64,000 nucleotides of DNA from the NCBI GenBank assembly GCA_026413865.1, contig JAOAKB010000002.1:1-64000 (forward strand). Reading direction: 5' to 3'. Source of the stretch: Nitrososphaeria archaeon. GTDB lineage: Archaea; Thermoproteota; Nitrososphaeria; JACIWG01. Each line of letters starts with the position of its first letter. Positions within the stretch are counted from its first letter, which is position 1. Below the pieces are notes generated by a model that was not told the origin of the DNA, did no database searches, and saw only the letters and a list, made by a program, of their open reading frames with translations. This document shows positions 18,336-27,925 of this stretch, piece by piece. The translations under genes were made by a program, and so were the position numbers.

Positions 18336-19547
18336 TTAGTTTAGGCACATTTTCCTAATCTCTTCTATTACATTCTTATTTAATGGTATTATGGCTTTTT
18401 CCATTACTTCCGCCATGGCTAATAAATTTTCTTCTGGCACATAATTTTCTGTTGACGCTATAACCATTATTCTATTACAATATGGTATGCTTTTTTCTAG
18501 CAGTTCTATTAGGTATCTTTTAACATATTGTGGATTTGGACCTTGTGCTGTCGAAATTGCTGATGGAAAGTTTATCCATATTATTTTGTCTTCCCATTGT
18601 GCTAATGCATCCTCTATTGGTAAGTCTCCAGTTGGTGGTGGAGTAAACGCTTCTATGATGTCAACCTTTGATTTTGAAATAAGATTAGATAATGCTTTTA
18701 GTTTTCCATCCATATGTACGTCTAATAGTTTACCTTTTGCATGCAATATATTTGCTAGCTTTTCATATGTTGGAAGATAGTATTTTTCAAACATTTTTGG
18801 GTTAACTATAAGGCTGTCTATGTTTCCTCCATACAATATTACCTTAGATGGTGCTTCAGCAGCAATAGGAAAAAGTTCCTTTTCATACTTTTCTTCAAGA
18901 ATATTATATATCTCTTCAACGATTTCTTTATTTTTTACCATATCAAGGTAAATTCTATGGCCTATCCATTCAATTATAAGCCGCTGCATAGGCTCATATG
19001 GTAAAGTTGATATGACAATACCATCGTTGCCCAAACGTTTCGTCTGATCCTCTACTGGATAATAGTATGGTTTAAAGTGTAGGTTTTCAGCAATAAACTT
19101 TAGAATTCTATAATCTTCTAAACTTTTTACCATAAAACTTGTTCTTATAGGCTGTAAGCCTTTCCAGTCCCTGCCAAAGCAAGCTTGACCATAGCCTACA
19201 CCAACTTTTAGCCGCTCAAATAGGCTTCCAAAACGAGTTTCATACTTTCTAATTATATATTCTCCTTCATATTTTACAGTCAATTCAACATTTGGAATGT
19301 ATTCTATATAACATGGTCTGTAGCAAAGTAAAGCCATGCCCATGTTTCTTGCAATCCGCTCAAGTTCTCCACGTGGAAGATGTCTGTCACAGTGGGCGAA
19401 AGGAATTCTATCATGACTTTGTTTATTGAGAAAAGAAAGTACGAGTTCTTTTTGGCTCATATTATACACTTTAACCTTAGAACAATTTTTTGAACTTAAA
19501 AACATTTCAGTTATAGTATGTCTATAATTTGAGGTTATAGCTATCAA
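18336..19547 (-). CDS. Uroporphyrinogen decarboxylase-family protein
   Basis: SQKELVLSFLNKQSHDRIPF, YGGNIDSLIVNPKMFEKYYLPTYEKLANILHAKGKLLDVHMDGKLK; probably starts at an internal Met (about 19458). Confidence 0.8.
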   Translation of the reverse strand: MIAITSNYRHTITEMFLSSKNCSKVKVYNMSQKELVLSFLNKQSHDRIPFAHCDRHLPRGELERIARNMGMALLCYRPCYIEYIPNVELTVKYEGEYIIRKYETRFGSLFERLKVGVGYGQACFGRDWKGLQPIRTSFMVKSLEDYRILKFIAENLHFKPYYYPVEDQTKRLGNDGIVISTLPYEPMQRLIIEWIGHRIYLDMVKNKEIVEEIYNILEEKYEKELFPIAAEAPSKVILYGGNIDSLIVNPKMFEKYYLPTYEKLANILHAKGKLLDVHMDGKLKALSNLISKSKVDIIEAFTPPPTGDLPIEDALAQWEDKIIWINFPSAISTAQGPNPQYVKRYLIELLEKSIPYCNRIMVIASTENYVPEENLLAMAEVMEKAIIPLNKNVIEEIRKMCLN

Positions 19548-19662
19548 ATTGCTTTGCTAAAATTTTTGATTAGAAAATGTACAAAAGTTAGTACAAGCTT
19601 TTCTTTTCTGTTCAAAATTATAGTATTATAAAAGTTGGTATGCAATAGAGAGATGATGTTAA

Positions 19663-20172
19663 TTGAGTAAGGAAAAAAAGATTTTAGTTTTAACAATAAT
19701 ATCTGCAACAGCAGTTATAGCATTCACAATAACATCTTTAATGAACTTTCCCCCTTCACAAAATAAATTGACAAAAGAGTTTAGGGGAACATTTTTTGTA
19801 AGTGATGCTGGACAGTCTCATGGTGGATTCGAATATAATGCAGAATGGAACGCTACACTATCTATCATGGACAAAAAGGGGGTCCTAACTCTAGAGCTGA
19901 ATATAGGATTAGGTGATGCCCTAAAAAAACACAAATATGATATAACAGATTTCAGTATAGATTCAAAAAAGATTAGCATGAAAATTGATAATAGTGAGGT
20001 AGTTTTAGAGTTTGTTGAAAAAGATAAGATTTGGAATGGACAATATGACAACCACTATATTGCTTCATGGGGCAGTGAAGCGCCACCAGAAGAAGTTATT
20101 GGAAAAATTTCTCCAACAATCTTCCCTGGACTTGCACCACATTATTATGTTGAATTAAGACTTAAAGAATAG
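19663..20172 (+). CDS. Membrane-anchored hypothetical protein
   Basis: TTG start with purine-rich RBS; N-terminal TM then a beta-rich exported domain. Confidence 0.6.
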   Translation: MSKEKKILVLTIISATAVIAFTITSLMNFPPSQNKLTKEFRGTFFVSDAGQSHGGFEYNAEWNATLSIMDKKGVLTLELNIGLGDALKKHKYDITDFSIDSKKISMKIDNSEVVLEFVEKDKIWNGQYDNHYIASWGSEAPPEEVIGKISPTIFPGLAPHYYVELRLKE

Positions 20173-20187
20173 AATTTTTTAAGAATA

Positions 20188-21579
20188 TTATTGTATGTTT
20201 TCTTTTAGTTTATTTGACTTGAAATCTTTTATTAAGTTTATGAAAGTGTCTCTTACTGGTTTATATGCTTTTTCAAAAAATTCTCTTTGACTTTCTAACA
20301 CATTCTTTGGAAAACTTTTAAGATAATTTAGTGCTGTATCCCATGCAATTTCAAATGAGACTATCGGTTTAATTTTTTGAACTATTTGATGGTCAAAATC
20401 TTTTGGCAACTGAATTGTGTCACCTATAGTAAACCATCCATCTTCTGTAACTGGCGCCTCTTCATCTCCAATTTTTTCGAATTTTAAAGCTTTCTTTTCT
20501 AACACATATTTTGTTATCGAAGTAGCCTTTGCACGATAGTGTATTGGTTTAGAATGTTTAGCCCATGCATAGAAAATTGCTCTGTTCAATCCAAATGATT
20601 TAGCTCTATCAAGATCCCCTTTTAATAGATAGTATCTTGCTGCCTGTAGTAAGGCCATAACCTGAAAACGGCCAATTTTTTCAGACACAATCGGCGTTTT
20701 AACAGCTTCTATGCTTTTCGGTTTAGAGGATATTTCGGTAATCTTTTCTTTATATTTTTGGAAGTAGCCTCCAACTTCTGCTATCGCTTTTAATGCAAGT
20801 TGATCGCCTTCGCCAATAACATAATTCTTCCAACTACTATCATGTTTTGGTGATTGTGGATTACACCATTCTAAATCAAAATTATTGATAGAATTCGGTT
20901 TAAAGCATACTGCAACCAAGTCTAGTTCTCTATGAAGTGATAATGGAGTTGTGAAGACCCTTTGAATGTCTATTTTATTTTCAACCTTAAAGGGCCTTTC
21001 TAATGAAGTAGATTCTTTGGATAATGCACTAATTTTATTCCAAACCCTTTTTAGTACATATTCTACAGTAGAGTATGCTATGTCGAGGGGATGATATTTT
21101 TTTAAAAGTTCTTCTGAAAAGGCGTTTTCATTAACATGAACATGTAGGCCTCGACCAGACCATTTTAGGTAAACGGACTCTCTTAAACCATACTTTCCAA
21201 GTTCGTCTACAATAATATTTGCAGCCTCAAGCGTTAGTTTTATGTTCGATAGTGAGCCGTCAATGTCCCAAACAGGAGTTGCTTTAAAAATATTATCCAA
21301 TTTTTCTACATCATCCCTCTTAACTAAACTTCTATACACATTTACTGAAGCGTAAAATGTTCGTGGATAAAGTTTAGAATATTTTCTAATAAAATTCTTT
21401 AGAAAATCTTTTTTAGAAAATGATAAAGGTGGACCGTTTCTCCAAAGGTATCTGAAAAAGATTCTTTCTTTACTTGATTTGATTTCAAGCGCAACCCATC
21501 TATTTCTACAATATTCGAAGATTTCATCTACTACAAAGTCTCTTAAATAGTATTCTTGTACTTTTTCTAAATCCAACAT
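20188..21579 (-). CDS. Archaeo-eukaryotic primase (PriS-like) superfamily protein
   Basis: WDIDGS (DxD), LKWSGRGLHVHV (sxH-type motif), TTPLSLHRELDLVAV. Likely start at internal Met (21579) just before LDLEKVQEYYLRDFV. Confidence 0.75.
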   Translation of the reverse strand: MLDLEKVQEYYLRDFVVDEIFEYCRNRWVALEIKSSKERIFFRYLWRNGPPLSFSKKDFLKNFIRKYSKLYPRTFYASVNVYRSLVKRDDVEKLDNIFKATPVWDIDGSLSNIKLTLEAANIIVDELGKYGLRESVYLKWSGRGLHVHVNENAFSEELLKKYHPLDIAYSTVEYVLKRVWNKISALSKESTSLERPFKVENKIDIQRVFTTPLSLHRELDLVAVCFKPNSINNFDLEWCNPQSPKHDSSWKNYVIGEGDQLALKAIAEVGGYFQKYKEKITEISSKPKSIEAVKTPIVSEKIGRFQVMALLQAARYYLLKGDLDRAKSFGLNRAIFYAWAKHSKPIHYRAKATSITKYVLEKKALKFEKIGDEEAPVTEDGWFTIGDTIQLPKDFDHQIVQKIKPIVSFEIAWDTALNYLKSFPKNVLESQREFFEKAYKPVRDTFINLIKDFKSNKLKENIQ

Positions 21580-21679
21580 TAGTATAATTGTGTATAGTTC
21601 CTTAAAAGTTTTAGTCAAATAACTATAGCCGATTCAAAAATATTAAAATTCATATACAAATTATACTTGTATTACATGT

Positions 21680-21922
21680 ATGACAATAATTACAGTCAGA
21701 GTTAGTGAGGAAACAAAAAAGAAAATGAAGGAGGTTAATATTAATTGGAGCGAGTTTATAAGAAAGGCAATAGAAGATAAGATTTATGAGGAAAAAAGAA
21801 AAAATTTGGCTAAAGCAGTCTTGATAAATGAAAGAGTTAAGAAAAAGAGTAAGGGCGAAGAAAAAGCTGAAGAAATAATAAGAAGGTTTAGGGATGAAAG
21901 ATATACAGGAAGTTGTGATTGA
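21680..21922 (+). CDS. vapB: VapB-type antitoxin (second pair)
   Basis: MTIITVRVSEETKKKMKEVNINWSEFIRKAI; paralogous to 11774-11995. Confidence 0.87.
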   Translation: MTIITVRVSEETKKKMKEVNINWSEFIRKAIEDKIYEEKRKNLAKAVLINERVKKKSKGEEKAEEIIRRFRDERYTGSCD

Positions 21923-22301
21923 TGCAAGCGTTATAGTTAAGTGGTTTGTAAAAGAAGAATCATCTAATAAGGCTATAATAATTAGAGACAAGTATATTGA
22001 TGGGGAAATAAAGATTATTGCACCCGAAATTCTCCCCTTTGAAGCCCTAAATGCACGCTACAATAAAAAACTTTTTTCAAAGGACGAATTAAAAGAAATT
22101 TCTGAAGCCCTAGAAAAATTTTCCTTCGAACTTTATCCCTTAAAGGGAGAATATGCAAAAAAGATTGTAGAAATTACTGTTGAAAATAATATAACAGTTT
22201 ATGGCGCCTCTTACATTGCTTTAGCTATACTCAAAAACACACAAGTTTATACTTCAGATAGAAAACTTATAGAAAGATTAAATAAAGAATTTTTGGCTTA
22301 A
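21894..22301 (+). CDS. vapC: PIN-domain VapC-like protein with altered catalytic motif (second pair)
   Basis: VVIDASVIVKWFV, PFEALNA, NNITVYGASYIALAI, YTSDRKLI; paralogous to 11343-11792 but YDAS->YGAS. Confidence 0.88.
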   Translation: MKDIQEVVIDASVIVKWFVKEESSNKAIIIRDKYIDGEIKIIAPEILPFEALNARYNKKLFSKDELKEISEALEKFSFELYPLKGEYAKKIVEITVENNITVYGASYIALAILKNTQVYTSDRKLIERLNKEFLA

Positions 22302-22506
22302 ATTAGAGACATAGAATATTTAGGTGCTGGTAAGCCCTCTCCATAAGGGAATAAATTTAATTAATTTATTTTCAACCTTTAACACATCTTCACATAACTT
22401 TTCTTAAAATATGTTTCAAATCTTATGTATTATAGTACAATAATTTAAATTTTTGGACTATAACATAGAATAATATTTGAACATAATTTTTGGAAGATTT
22501 CTAATT

Positions 22507-23499
22507 TTATTTTCGAACAGAATATTTTAATATACTTTTGAAATAATGTGAAAATGCTATTAAAAACACGAGTAATATCGTTAGTGCTGTTATAGATTGT
22601 ATTTGGTCCAGATTGGGTTTTCTGAACCTGCTTATCAGTTCATCATTGTATGCTAGTAGGATTATCGATGTTGTTTCAACATTTGCTGTACCACATATTG
22701 TACCATTTAAGTAACTGTGTGTAGCTATTCCACCATTTTCCTTTTGATAAGACCAAGCAACTCTTTCAACCTGATCATAGATTGTGGAATTGTATTCCAG
22801 TGCCTTTACTGTAAAAAGGTATAAGCCTAACTTATAATTTTGATATAAGCTCTTTTCTTTTGCAGCCTTATCAAAAAAACCATAGCCATTCCACATTGAA
22901 TCTACAATTTTGAGCAGTCTAGTCGCATTTTCTTTGTTGCCATAAAGGTATTCGTTTAATGCAAGGTACAAGCATAGGTCAGCATATTCTATTGCATCAT
23001 AAAATATTCCACCATCATCCTTTTGATGTCTATCAATCCATATAGTATAGTTTATACCATCAAATAAGAAATAGTTAACGCAAATATTCTCTTTATCATA
23101 TCTAATTCTAGTTATTTTTTCACCAAATACTATTTCGAAAAGATTTGGTTTTCCAAAGTTTTTGATATAAGGTGATATTGTTCTACTAATATTTTTTGCA
23201 ATAAAATAATTGTATGGTTCAAGAGCTTTTGCAGCCCACAAATTGTCACTGTAAATCCAGAAAGTTCTGTAGCATGGTGTACTATCTGGCACGTTACTGC
23301 CAGTATCTTCTGATTCGCTTACAAGCCCTATTCTTGGGTCATATCTGTTAATAATATATTCTGCAGCCCTATTTAGGCTCATAACTTTACTGCCATTTTT
23401 TGATGTTATCTTCACATCTACGATTACTTGTATTGCTAAGAATATAATAAGAATAGTTAAGATTAGGCTGCTTAAGCGAACATTTTTCCTCATTATCAA
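22507..23499 (-). CDS. Membrane-anchored exported protein, alpha/alpha-toroid-like
   Basis: N- and C-terminal TM segments; repeated helical WSYQKENGGIATHSYLNG-type segment. Confidence 0.55.
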   Translation of the reverse strand: MIMRKNVRLSSLILTILIIFLAIQVIVDVKITSKNGSKVMSLNRAAEYIINRYDPRIGLVSESEDTGSNVPDSTPCYRTFWIYSDNLWAAKALEPYNYFIAKNISRTISPYIKNFGKPNLFEIVFGEKITRIRYDKENICVNYFLFDGINYTIWIDRHQKDDGGIFYDAIEYADLCLYLALNEYLYGNKENATRLLKIVDSMWNGYGFFDKAAKEKSLYQNYKLGLYLFTVKALEYNSTIYDQVERVAWSYQKENGGIATHSYLNGTICGTANVETTSIILLAYNDELISRFRKPNLDQIQSITALTILLVFLIAFSHYFKSILKYSVRK

Positions 23500-23529
23500 A
23501 AAGGATATCTTTTTCCAAGATTTATAATT

Positions 23530-24225
23530 TTAGTCAAGCTTCTTTAATGCATTAATAAGTGCTTGGGATCTTGAACCAAATCTTGTAGCACCAGCTTCAT
23601 GTAACTTTAGTAGGTCTTCCAGATAGTTTACTGAACCCGAAGCCTTCACTTTTATATCCTTCCCCACAGTCTCATAAAGTAGTTTTATATCATGTATAGT
23701 TGCAAAGCCCGGCCCGACACCTGTACACGTTTTAACAAAGTCAGCTCCAGCATTTCTTGAAAGCTTAGCGGCTACAATCTTTTCCTCGTCAGTTAAATAT
23801 CCTGTTTCAATAATTACTTTGACAATAATATCTTTACTTTCCTCTTTAGCAGCCTTAACAACTGCCTCAATATCCTTTTTTACAGCCTCATAATCACCAG
23901 ATTTTAGTAAGCCTATATTTATAACCATATCAATTTCTTTCGCGCCATTTCTAATCGCTTGTTTTGTTTCAAAAACTTTGGTTTCAGTTGTAGTTGACCC
24001 CCATGGAAAACCGATGGCAGCTAAAACCTTTACCCCAGTACCCTTAAGTTGTTCTACTGCCAATGGAACATAGCATGGAGTTACTGAGACTGCATTAAAG
24101 CCGTTTTCTATTGCGTCCATACAACTTTTTATTACATCTTCTTTTGTAGCATTCGCGTTTAAGGCTGAAGCATAGTCAACCATTTTAGCAATCTCATACC
24201 GTGACAATTTCTTTTCATCCATCAA
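23530..24225 (-). CDS. deoC: Deoxyribose-phosphate aldolase
   Basis: VKVLAAIGFPWGSTTTETKVFET, EIDMVINIGLLKSGDYEAV, VKVIIETGYLTDEEK, ADFVKTCTGVGPGFAT, VKASGSV. Confidence 0.96.
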   Translation of the reverse strand: MMDEKKLSRYEIAKMVDYASALNANATKEDVIKSCMDAIENGFNAVSVTPCYVPLAVEQLKGTGVKVLAAIGFPWGSTTTETKVFETKQAIRNGAKEIDMVINIGLLKSGDYEAVKKDIEAVVKAAKEESKDIIVKVIIETGYLTDEEKIVAAKLSRNAGADFVKTCTGVGPGFATIHDIKLLYETVGKDIKVKASGSVNYLEDLLKLHEAGATRFGSRSQALINALKKLD

Positions 24226-24312
24226 ATTTCACATTATAATTTATTGACTTAAAAATATATTAATTTTTAATTTTTTAAGAAAGTTTATATAAACGAATTT
24301 TAATTATAGTTT

Positions 24313-25089
24313 ATGACCATTATGTCCAATCTATCTGAACTAAAAGAGAGAGTAATGAAAATTATACAGCCGAAAGGGGAGCCCGTAGCATTTAAATTAT
24401 ATACTACATTGAATGAAGTTAAAAAACTGAATGTGCCACCTTTGGAAAAAAATCTTGCACTTTGTCAACTACTAAAATATTGTGCAATATTTGGAAAAAC
24501 CAGATATGTTACTTTTGAAAATGTGGACGCATGTGTTGTTGGAAGCTATGTTTTAGGATTAGGTCTGCCTCCAGAAGATGTTAAGGAAAGATGGGTAAAA
24601 GGCTTTGCATATGAGCCAAAAATATTTGATAAACTTGTTGAGAACATAGAAAGTATATCTTTAGGAAAATATTCTGCAGCAGTTTTTGGAACTCTTGAAT
24701 GGTTTAATAAAGTGGGAGAAAAGCCTGATGGAATAATATTGATAGTTAACTCAACACAAACATATCTTCTAAGCGTAGGTTTCTTTGATGCAACAGGAAA
24801 GAAGATTGTTTCAGCATTTAATGGACATGCTGCTTGTGAAATTGTTGCAGCACTTGAAAAGGGCAAGAGTCCTTGGGTTACAATTCCTTGTGGTGGTGCT
24901 AGAGGAATCGCAGAAGCACAAGATGACGAGATTTGGGTTGGCATGAAAGTTGAAGAGCTTAAAACGACAATAGATAGATTAGAAAGTGTTGGCTTAAAGT
25001 ATCCTCCATTCGTCTATGAAATGGTTAAAGCGGATTTGAACCCAGATCATCCATTAACAGGCCTGATAACAAGAAAAGCTAAAGAGTAG
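24313..25089 (+). CDS. DUF169-family protein
   Basis: PVAFKLYTTLNEV, KNLALCQLLKYC, IPCGGARGIAEAQDDEIWVGM. Confidence 0.75.
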   Translation: MTIMSNLSELKERVMKIIQPKGEPVAFKLYTTLNEVKKLNVPPLEKNLALCQLLKYCAIFGKTRYVTFENVDACVVGSYVLGLGLPPEDVKERWVKGFAYEPKIFDKLVENIESISLGKYSAAVFGTLEWFNKVGEKPDGIILIVNSTQTYLLSVGFFDATGKKIVSAFNGHAACEIVAALEKGKSPWVTIPCGGARGIAEAQDDEIWVGMKVEELKTTIDRLESVGLKYPPFVYEMVKADLNPDHPLTGLITRKAKE

Positions 25090-25150
25090 GCTAACTCAAT
25101 CCTTCTATTTTTTTAACATTTATTAACTAAAAAATTAAATTTTATGGTAC

Positions 25151-25627
25151 ATGAACTCATTAATAGTATACTATTCAAGGACTGGAAAAAATGAAGAACT
25201 AGCTAAAATTTTACAGAAAAAATTAGGTTGTGAGATTGAAAGGATTGAAGAATATGTGAGTAGAAATGGAGTTTTAGGCTTCTTACGTAGTGGGATGCAG
25301 GCTACTTTTAAGAAAATGAGTGAAATAAAGCCTACAAAAAATGATCCGAAAGACTATGATATAATAATTGTTGTTTCCCCCATTTGGGCTGGACATATTC
25401 CACCACCTGTTAGAACATACATTTATAAAAACAAGGAAAAGATTGGAAAAATCGCTTACGCTTCAGTATCGTATTCGGGTTACGGAAACACTAGGGTTTT
25501 AAAAGATTTAGAACACTTGGCTTCAAAGAAGGTTAGTGCACATTTACTTTTAAAAGAAAAAGAGATGGCTTCAAAAGCTCACTTAAATGCGATAGAATCT
25601 TTTTTGAACAATCTAAATAAATTATAA
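25151..25627 (+). CDS. Flavodoxin-family protein
   Basis: LIVYYSRTGKNEELAKIL, IIVVSPIWAGHIPPPVRTYIYKNK. Confidence 0.9.
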   Translation: MNSLIVYYSRTGKNEELAKILQKKLGCEIERIEEYVSRNGVLGFLRSGMQATFKKMSEIKPTKNDPKDYDIIIVVSPIWAGHIPPPVRTYIYKNKEKIGKIAYASVSYSGYGNTRVLKDLEHLASKKVSAHLLLKEKEMASKAHLNAIESFLNNLNKL

Positions 25628-25667
25628 GAGTAAGTAGGTCTTGATGGAGATTAAAATTTTATAGTGT

Positions 25668-26432
25668 TCATGATATGTAGCCTAATTTTTCCGAATCTGT
25701 TTCCTCACTTTTTTCTCTCTTAACATATTCTGAAAACTTTTTATGGAATGATAGTGCAAGGTCCTCCATTTTCCTTAAATCTATCTCAACATTAACAATT
25801 TTAGAAAATACTCTTAGTAGTGATAGTGGCGCTATAAGGTCTCTACCTGCCGTCAAATAGGTTTCTCCCAAGAGTATTATACCGTCTATGCCAAACCTTT
25901 TACCATACCCTACAAGGAGGCCGTTTACACCTGATATCACTCCTTCACCCTTAAACGGTATAACACCATATAGCCTAAGTTCTTCTAAAAGATCTCTTCT
26001 GGTGGCTATTCCATAAACGTTGACAGCCCATCTGTAAGAATATATTGGTGTTGCAGCAAATGTATAGATAATTTTTGGCCTATAAACTCTAATTTGATCA
26101 ACTATTTTATATGAAAGGTGATGTTGCCATTCTGGAGAAGAAGGTTGTGTTATTCCAGTAAATATTAGAAAACTTTTTTCTCCAACATCAGCATAATATA
26201 ATTGGAAAAGTTCATTCATAAGGTCTTCGACAACACCGTCATGTGATGATATCACAGGTGAAGCTAGATGTGATGCTTTTATGCATCCAACTTTGCTTGC
26301 ATTAAACTGTTCTATTAGATAGTCGGCAGCCTGCTTTCCAGTTAAACCCATACCTGGAAGACCGGCGACAAAAATCAGATTATCTTTGACTCTATTAGGG
26401 TCCAAGTTTATTTTTAAATCTAATCCAATCAT
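25668..26432 (-). CDS. PAC2-family (proteasome assembly chaperone-like) protein
   Basis: LIFVAGLPGMGLTGKQAADYLIEQF, FLIFTGITQPSSPEWQHHLSYKIVDQ. Confidence 0.88.
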   Translation of the reverse strand: MIGLDLKINLDPNRVKDNLIFVAGLPGMGLTGKQAADYLIEQFNASKVGCIKASHLASPVISSHDGVVEDLMNELFQLYYADVGEKSFLIFTGITQPSSPEWQHHLSYKIVDQIRVYRPKIIYTFAATPIYSYRWAVNVYGIATRRDLLEELRLYGVIPFKGEGVISGVNGLLVGYGKRFGIDGIILLGETYLTAGRDLIAPLSLLRVFSKIVNVEIDLRKMEDLALSFHKKFSEYVKREKSEETDSEKLGYIS

Positions 26433-26497
26433 AGCTTATACACTTACACTTTAAGAAAATTTTATTGTCACATAAATAGTTTTAGCGAAACAATTTT

Positions 26498-27775
26498 TTA
26501 CTGCTTTTGTTTTTTAAGTTCTTCTACAATTTCTTTTGCACGGTCAAAACGTATTTTACCCTCTTTAACCATAATTTCGACGGCCTTGTCAACAATATCT
26601 GGTGTAGCACCAGCCATAATAGCTATATTTCTAGCATGTAACTTCATGTGACCTCTCTGTATACCTTCTGTTGCAAGAGCCTTTAATGCAGCCAAATTTT
26701 GTATAAGGCCAACAGCACCCATAACTTCACCAAGTTCATCAGCTGTCTTTACATCAAGAATCTTTAACGCTATCCTAGCAACTGGATGGGTTTTCACTGC
26801 ACCACCAACAAGGCCTACGGCCATAGGCATTTCTAAAGATCCTACAAGGTCGCCTTCTTCATTCTTTTCCCAAACACTTAATGGAGAATATCTTCCAAAA
26901 CGTGAAGCATAAGCGTGTGCTCCAGCCTCTATAGCTCTATGGTCTTGTGCTGTAGCCAATGCCACAGCAATTACACCATTCATAATACCCTTATTATGTG
27001 TAGCAGCCCTATAGGGGTCAGCTGAAGCAAAAGCCCATGCGTCAACAATCCTGTCAACAACATCTTCACCACCAATCTCATTCTTATCTATTATTGTTCT
27101 TGCACGAACAAGTCGCCTGTCAGCCAAATTAGATATTATCCTCAACAAAACCCTTCCACCAGAAATATCTTCTAAATATGGTGCTATTGCTTCAGCCATC
27201 GTATTAACTGCATTTGCACCCATAGCATCCCTAACATCAACGATAACATGGGTTATAACCATAGGTCCTCTTAAAGTATCTATTATCCTTACTTCAATAT
27301 CTTTTGCACCACCACCCAAGCTTACGAGTGTTGGATCCTGTTCATTTGCAATCCTAATAAGTTCACTCTTATGCTCTAGAATCTTTAGCTTTGTACCCCA
27401 AGGATCTTTTATGTGAGTTAACTGTATTTGACCTATCATAATAGGACCTGTACTCGATGTAAATATGCCTCCTTTTGCTCTAGCCCATTTAGCAGCATTA
27501 CTTGCTGCGGCAACAACAGAAGGTTCTTCAATAACCATAGGAATAAGCTTATCCTTTCCATTAATCATAAAATTTACTGCAATAGCAAATGGATAAGCCA
27601 TAGTGCCAATAACATTTTCAATCATTCTGTCAGCAGTAGAAAGGTCAAGGTTGCCTATCTTTTTCAAAATCATCACTTCTTCTTCTGTAAGATTAGCGAA
27701 TTCAGATACTATTTTCAGCCTTTCTTCTAATGATAGCTTATAAAATCCTGAAATTCTTGATGTCTTATCAGACAT
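26498..27775 (-). CDS. Hydroxymethylglutaryl-CoA reductase, class II (degradative-type)
   Basis: SGFYKLSLEERL, ADRMIENVIGTMAYPFAIAVNFMING, MVIEEPSVVAAASNAAKWAR, HNKGIMNGVIAVALATAQDHRAIEAGAHAYA. Confidence 0.95.
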   Translation of the reverse strand: MSDKTSRISGFYKLSLEERLKIVSEFANLTEEEVMILKKIGNLDLSTADRMIENVIGTMAYPFAIAVNFMINGKDKLIPMVIEEPSVVAAASNAAKWARAKGGIFTSSTGPIMIGQIQLTHIKDPWGTKLKILEHKSELIRIANEQDPTLVSLGGGAKDIEVRIIDTLRGPMVITHVIVDVRDAMGANAVNTMAEAIAPYLEDISGGRVLLRIISNLADRRLVRARTIIDKNEIGGEDVVDRIVDAWAFASADPYRAATHNKGIMNGVIAVALATAQDHRAIEAGAHAYASRFGRYSPLSVWEKNEEGDLVGSLEMPMAVGLVGGAVKTHPVARIALKILDVKTADELGEVMGAVGLIQNLAALKALATEGIQRGHMKLHARNIAIMAGATPDIVDKAVEIMVKEGKIRFDRAKEIVEELKKQKQ

Positions 27776-27925
27776 TTATCATCAAGAAACCGTACAATTA
27801 TAAATTTATATAGTTATAATTTATTTAAATAAATTTTTAGGCAAAGATTTAATATAAGAAAAATTTGATATTACTTTTTGCGATACCTTTATTTATAATT
27901 GTAAAACATTTTACTGTGACATTTT

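Noticed and set aside
22322-22352. GC-richer hairpin GCCCTCTCCATAAGGG after the second vapC
   Set aside because: Four-base stem only; not enough to call a terminator or RNA gene.
27818-27835. AATTTATTTAAATAAATT 18-bp perfect palindrome between HMGR and GPN GTPase
   Set aside because: A/T-only in a divergent promoter region; chance expectation is not negligible in such composition.
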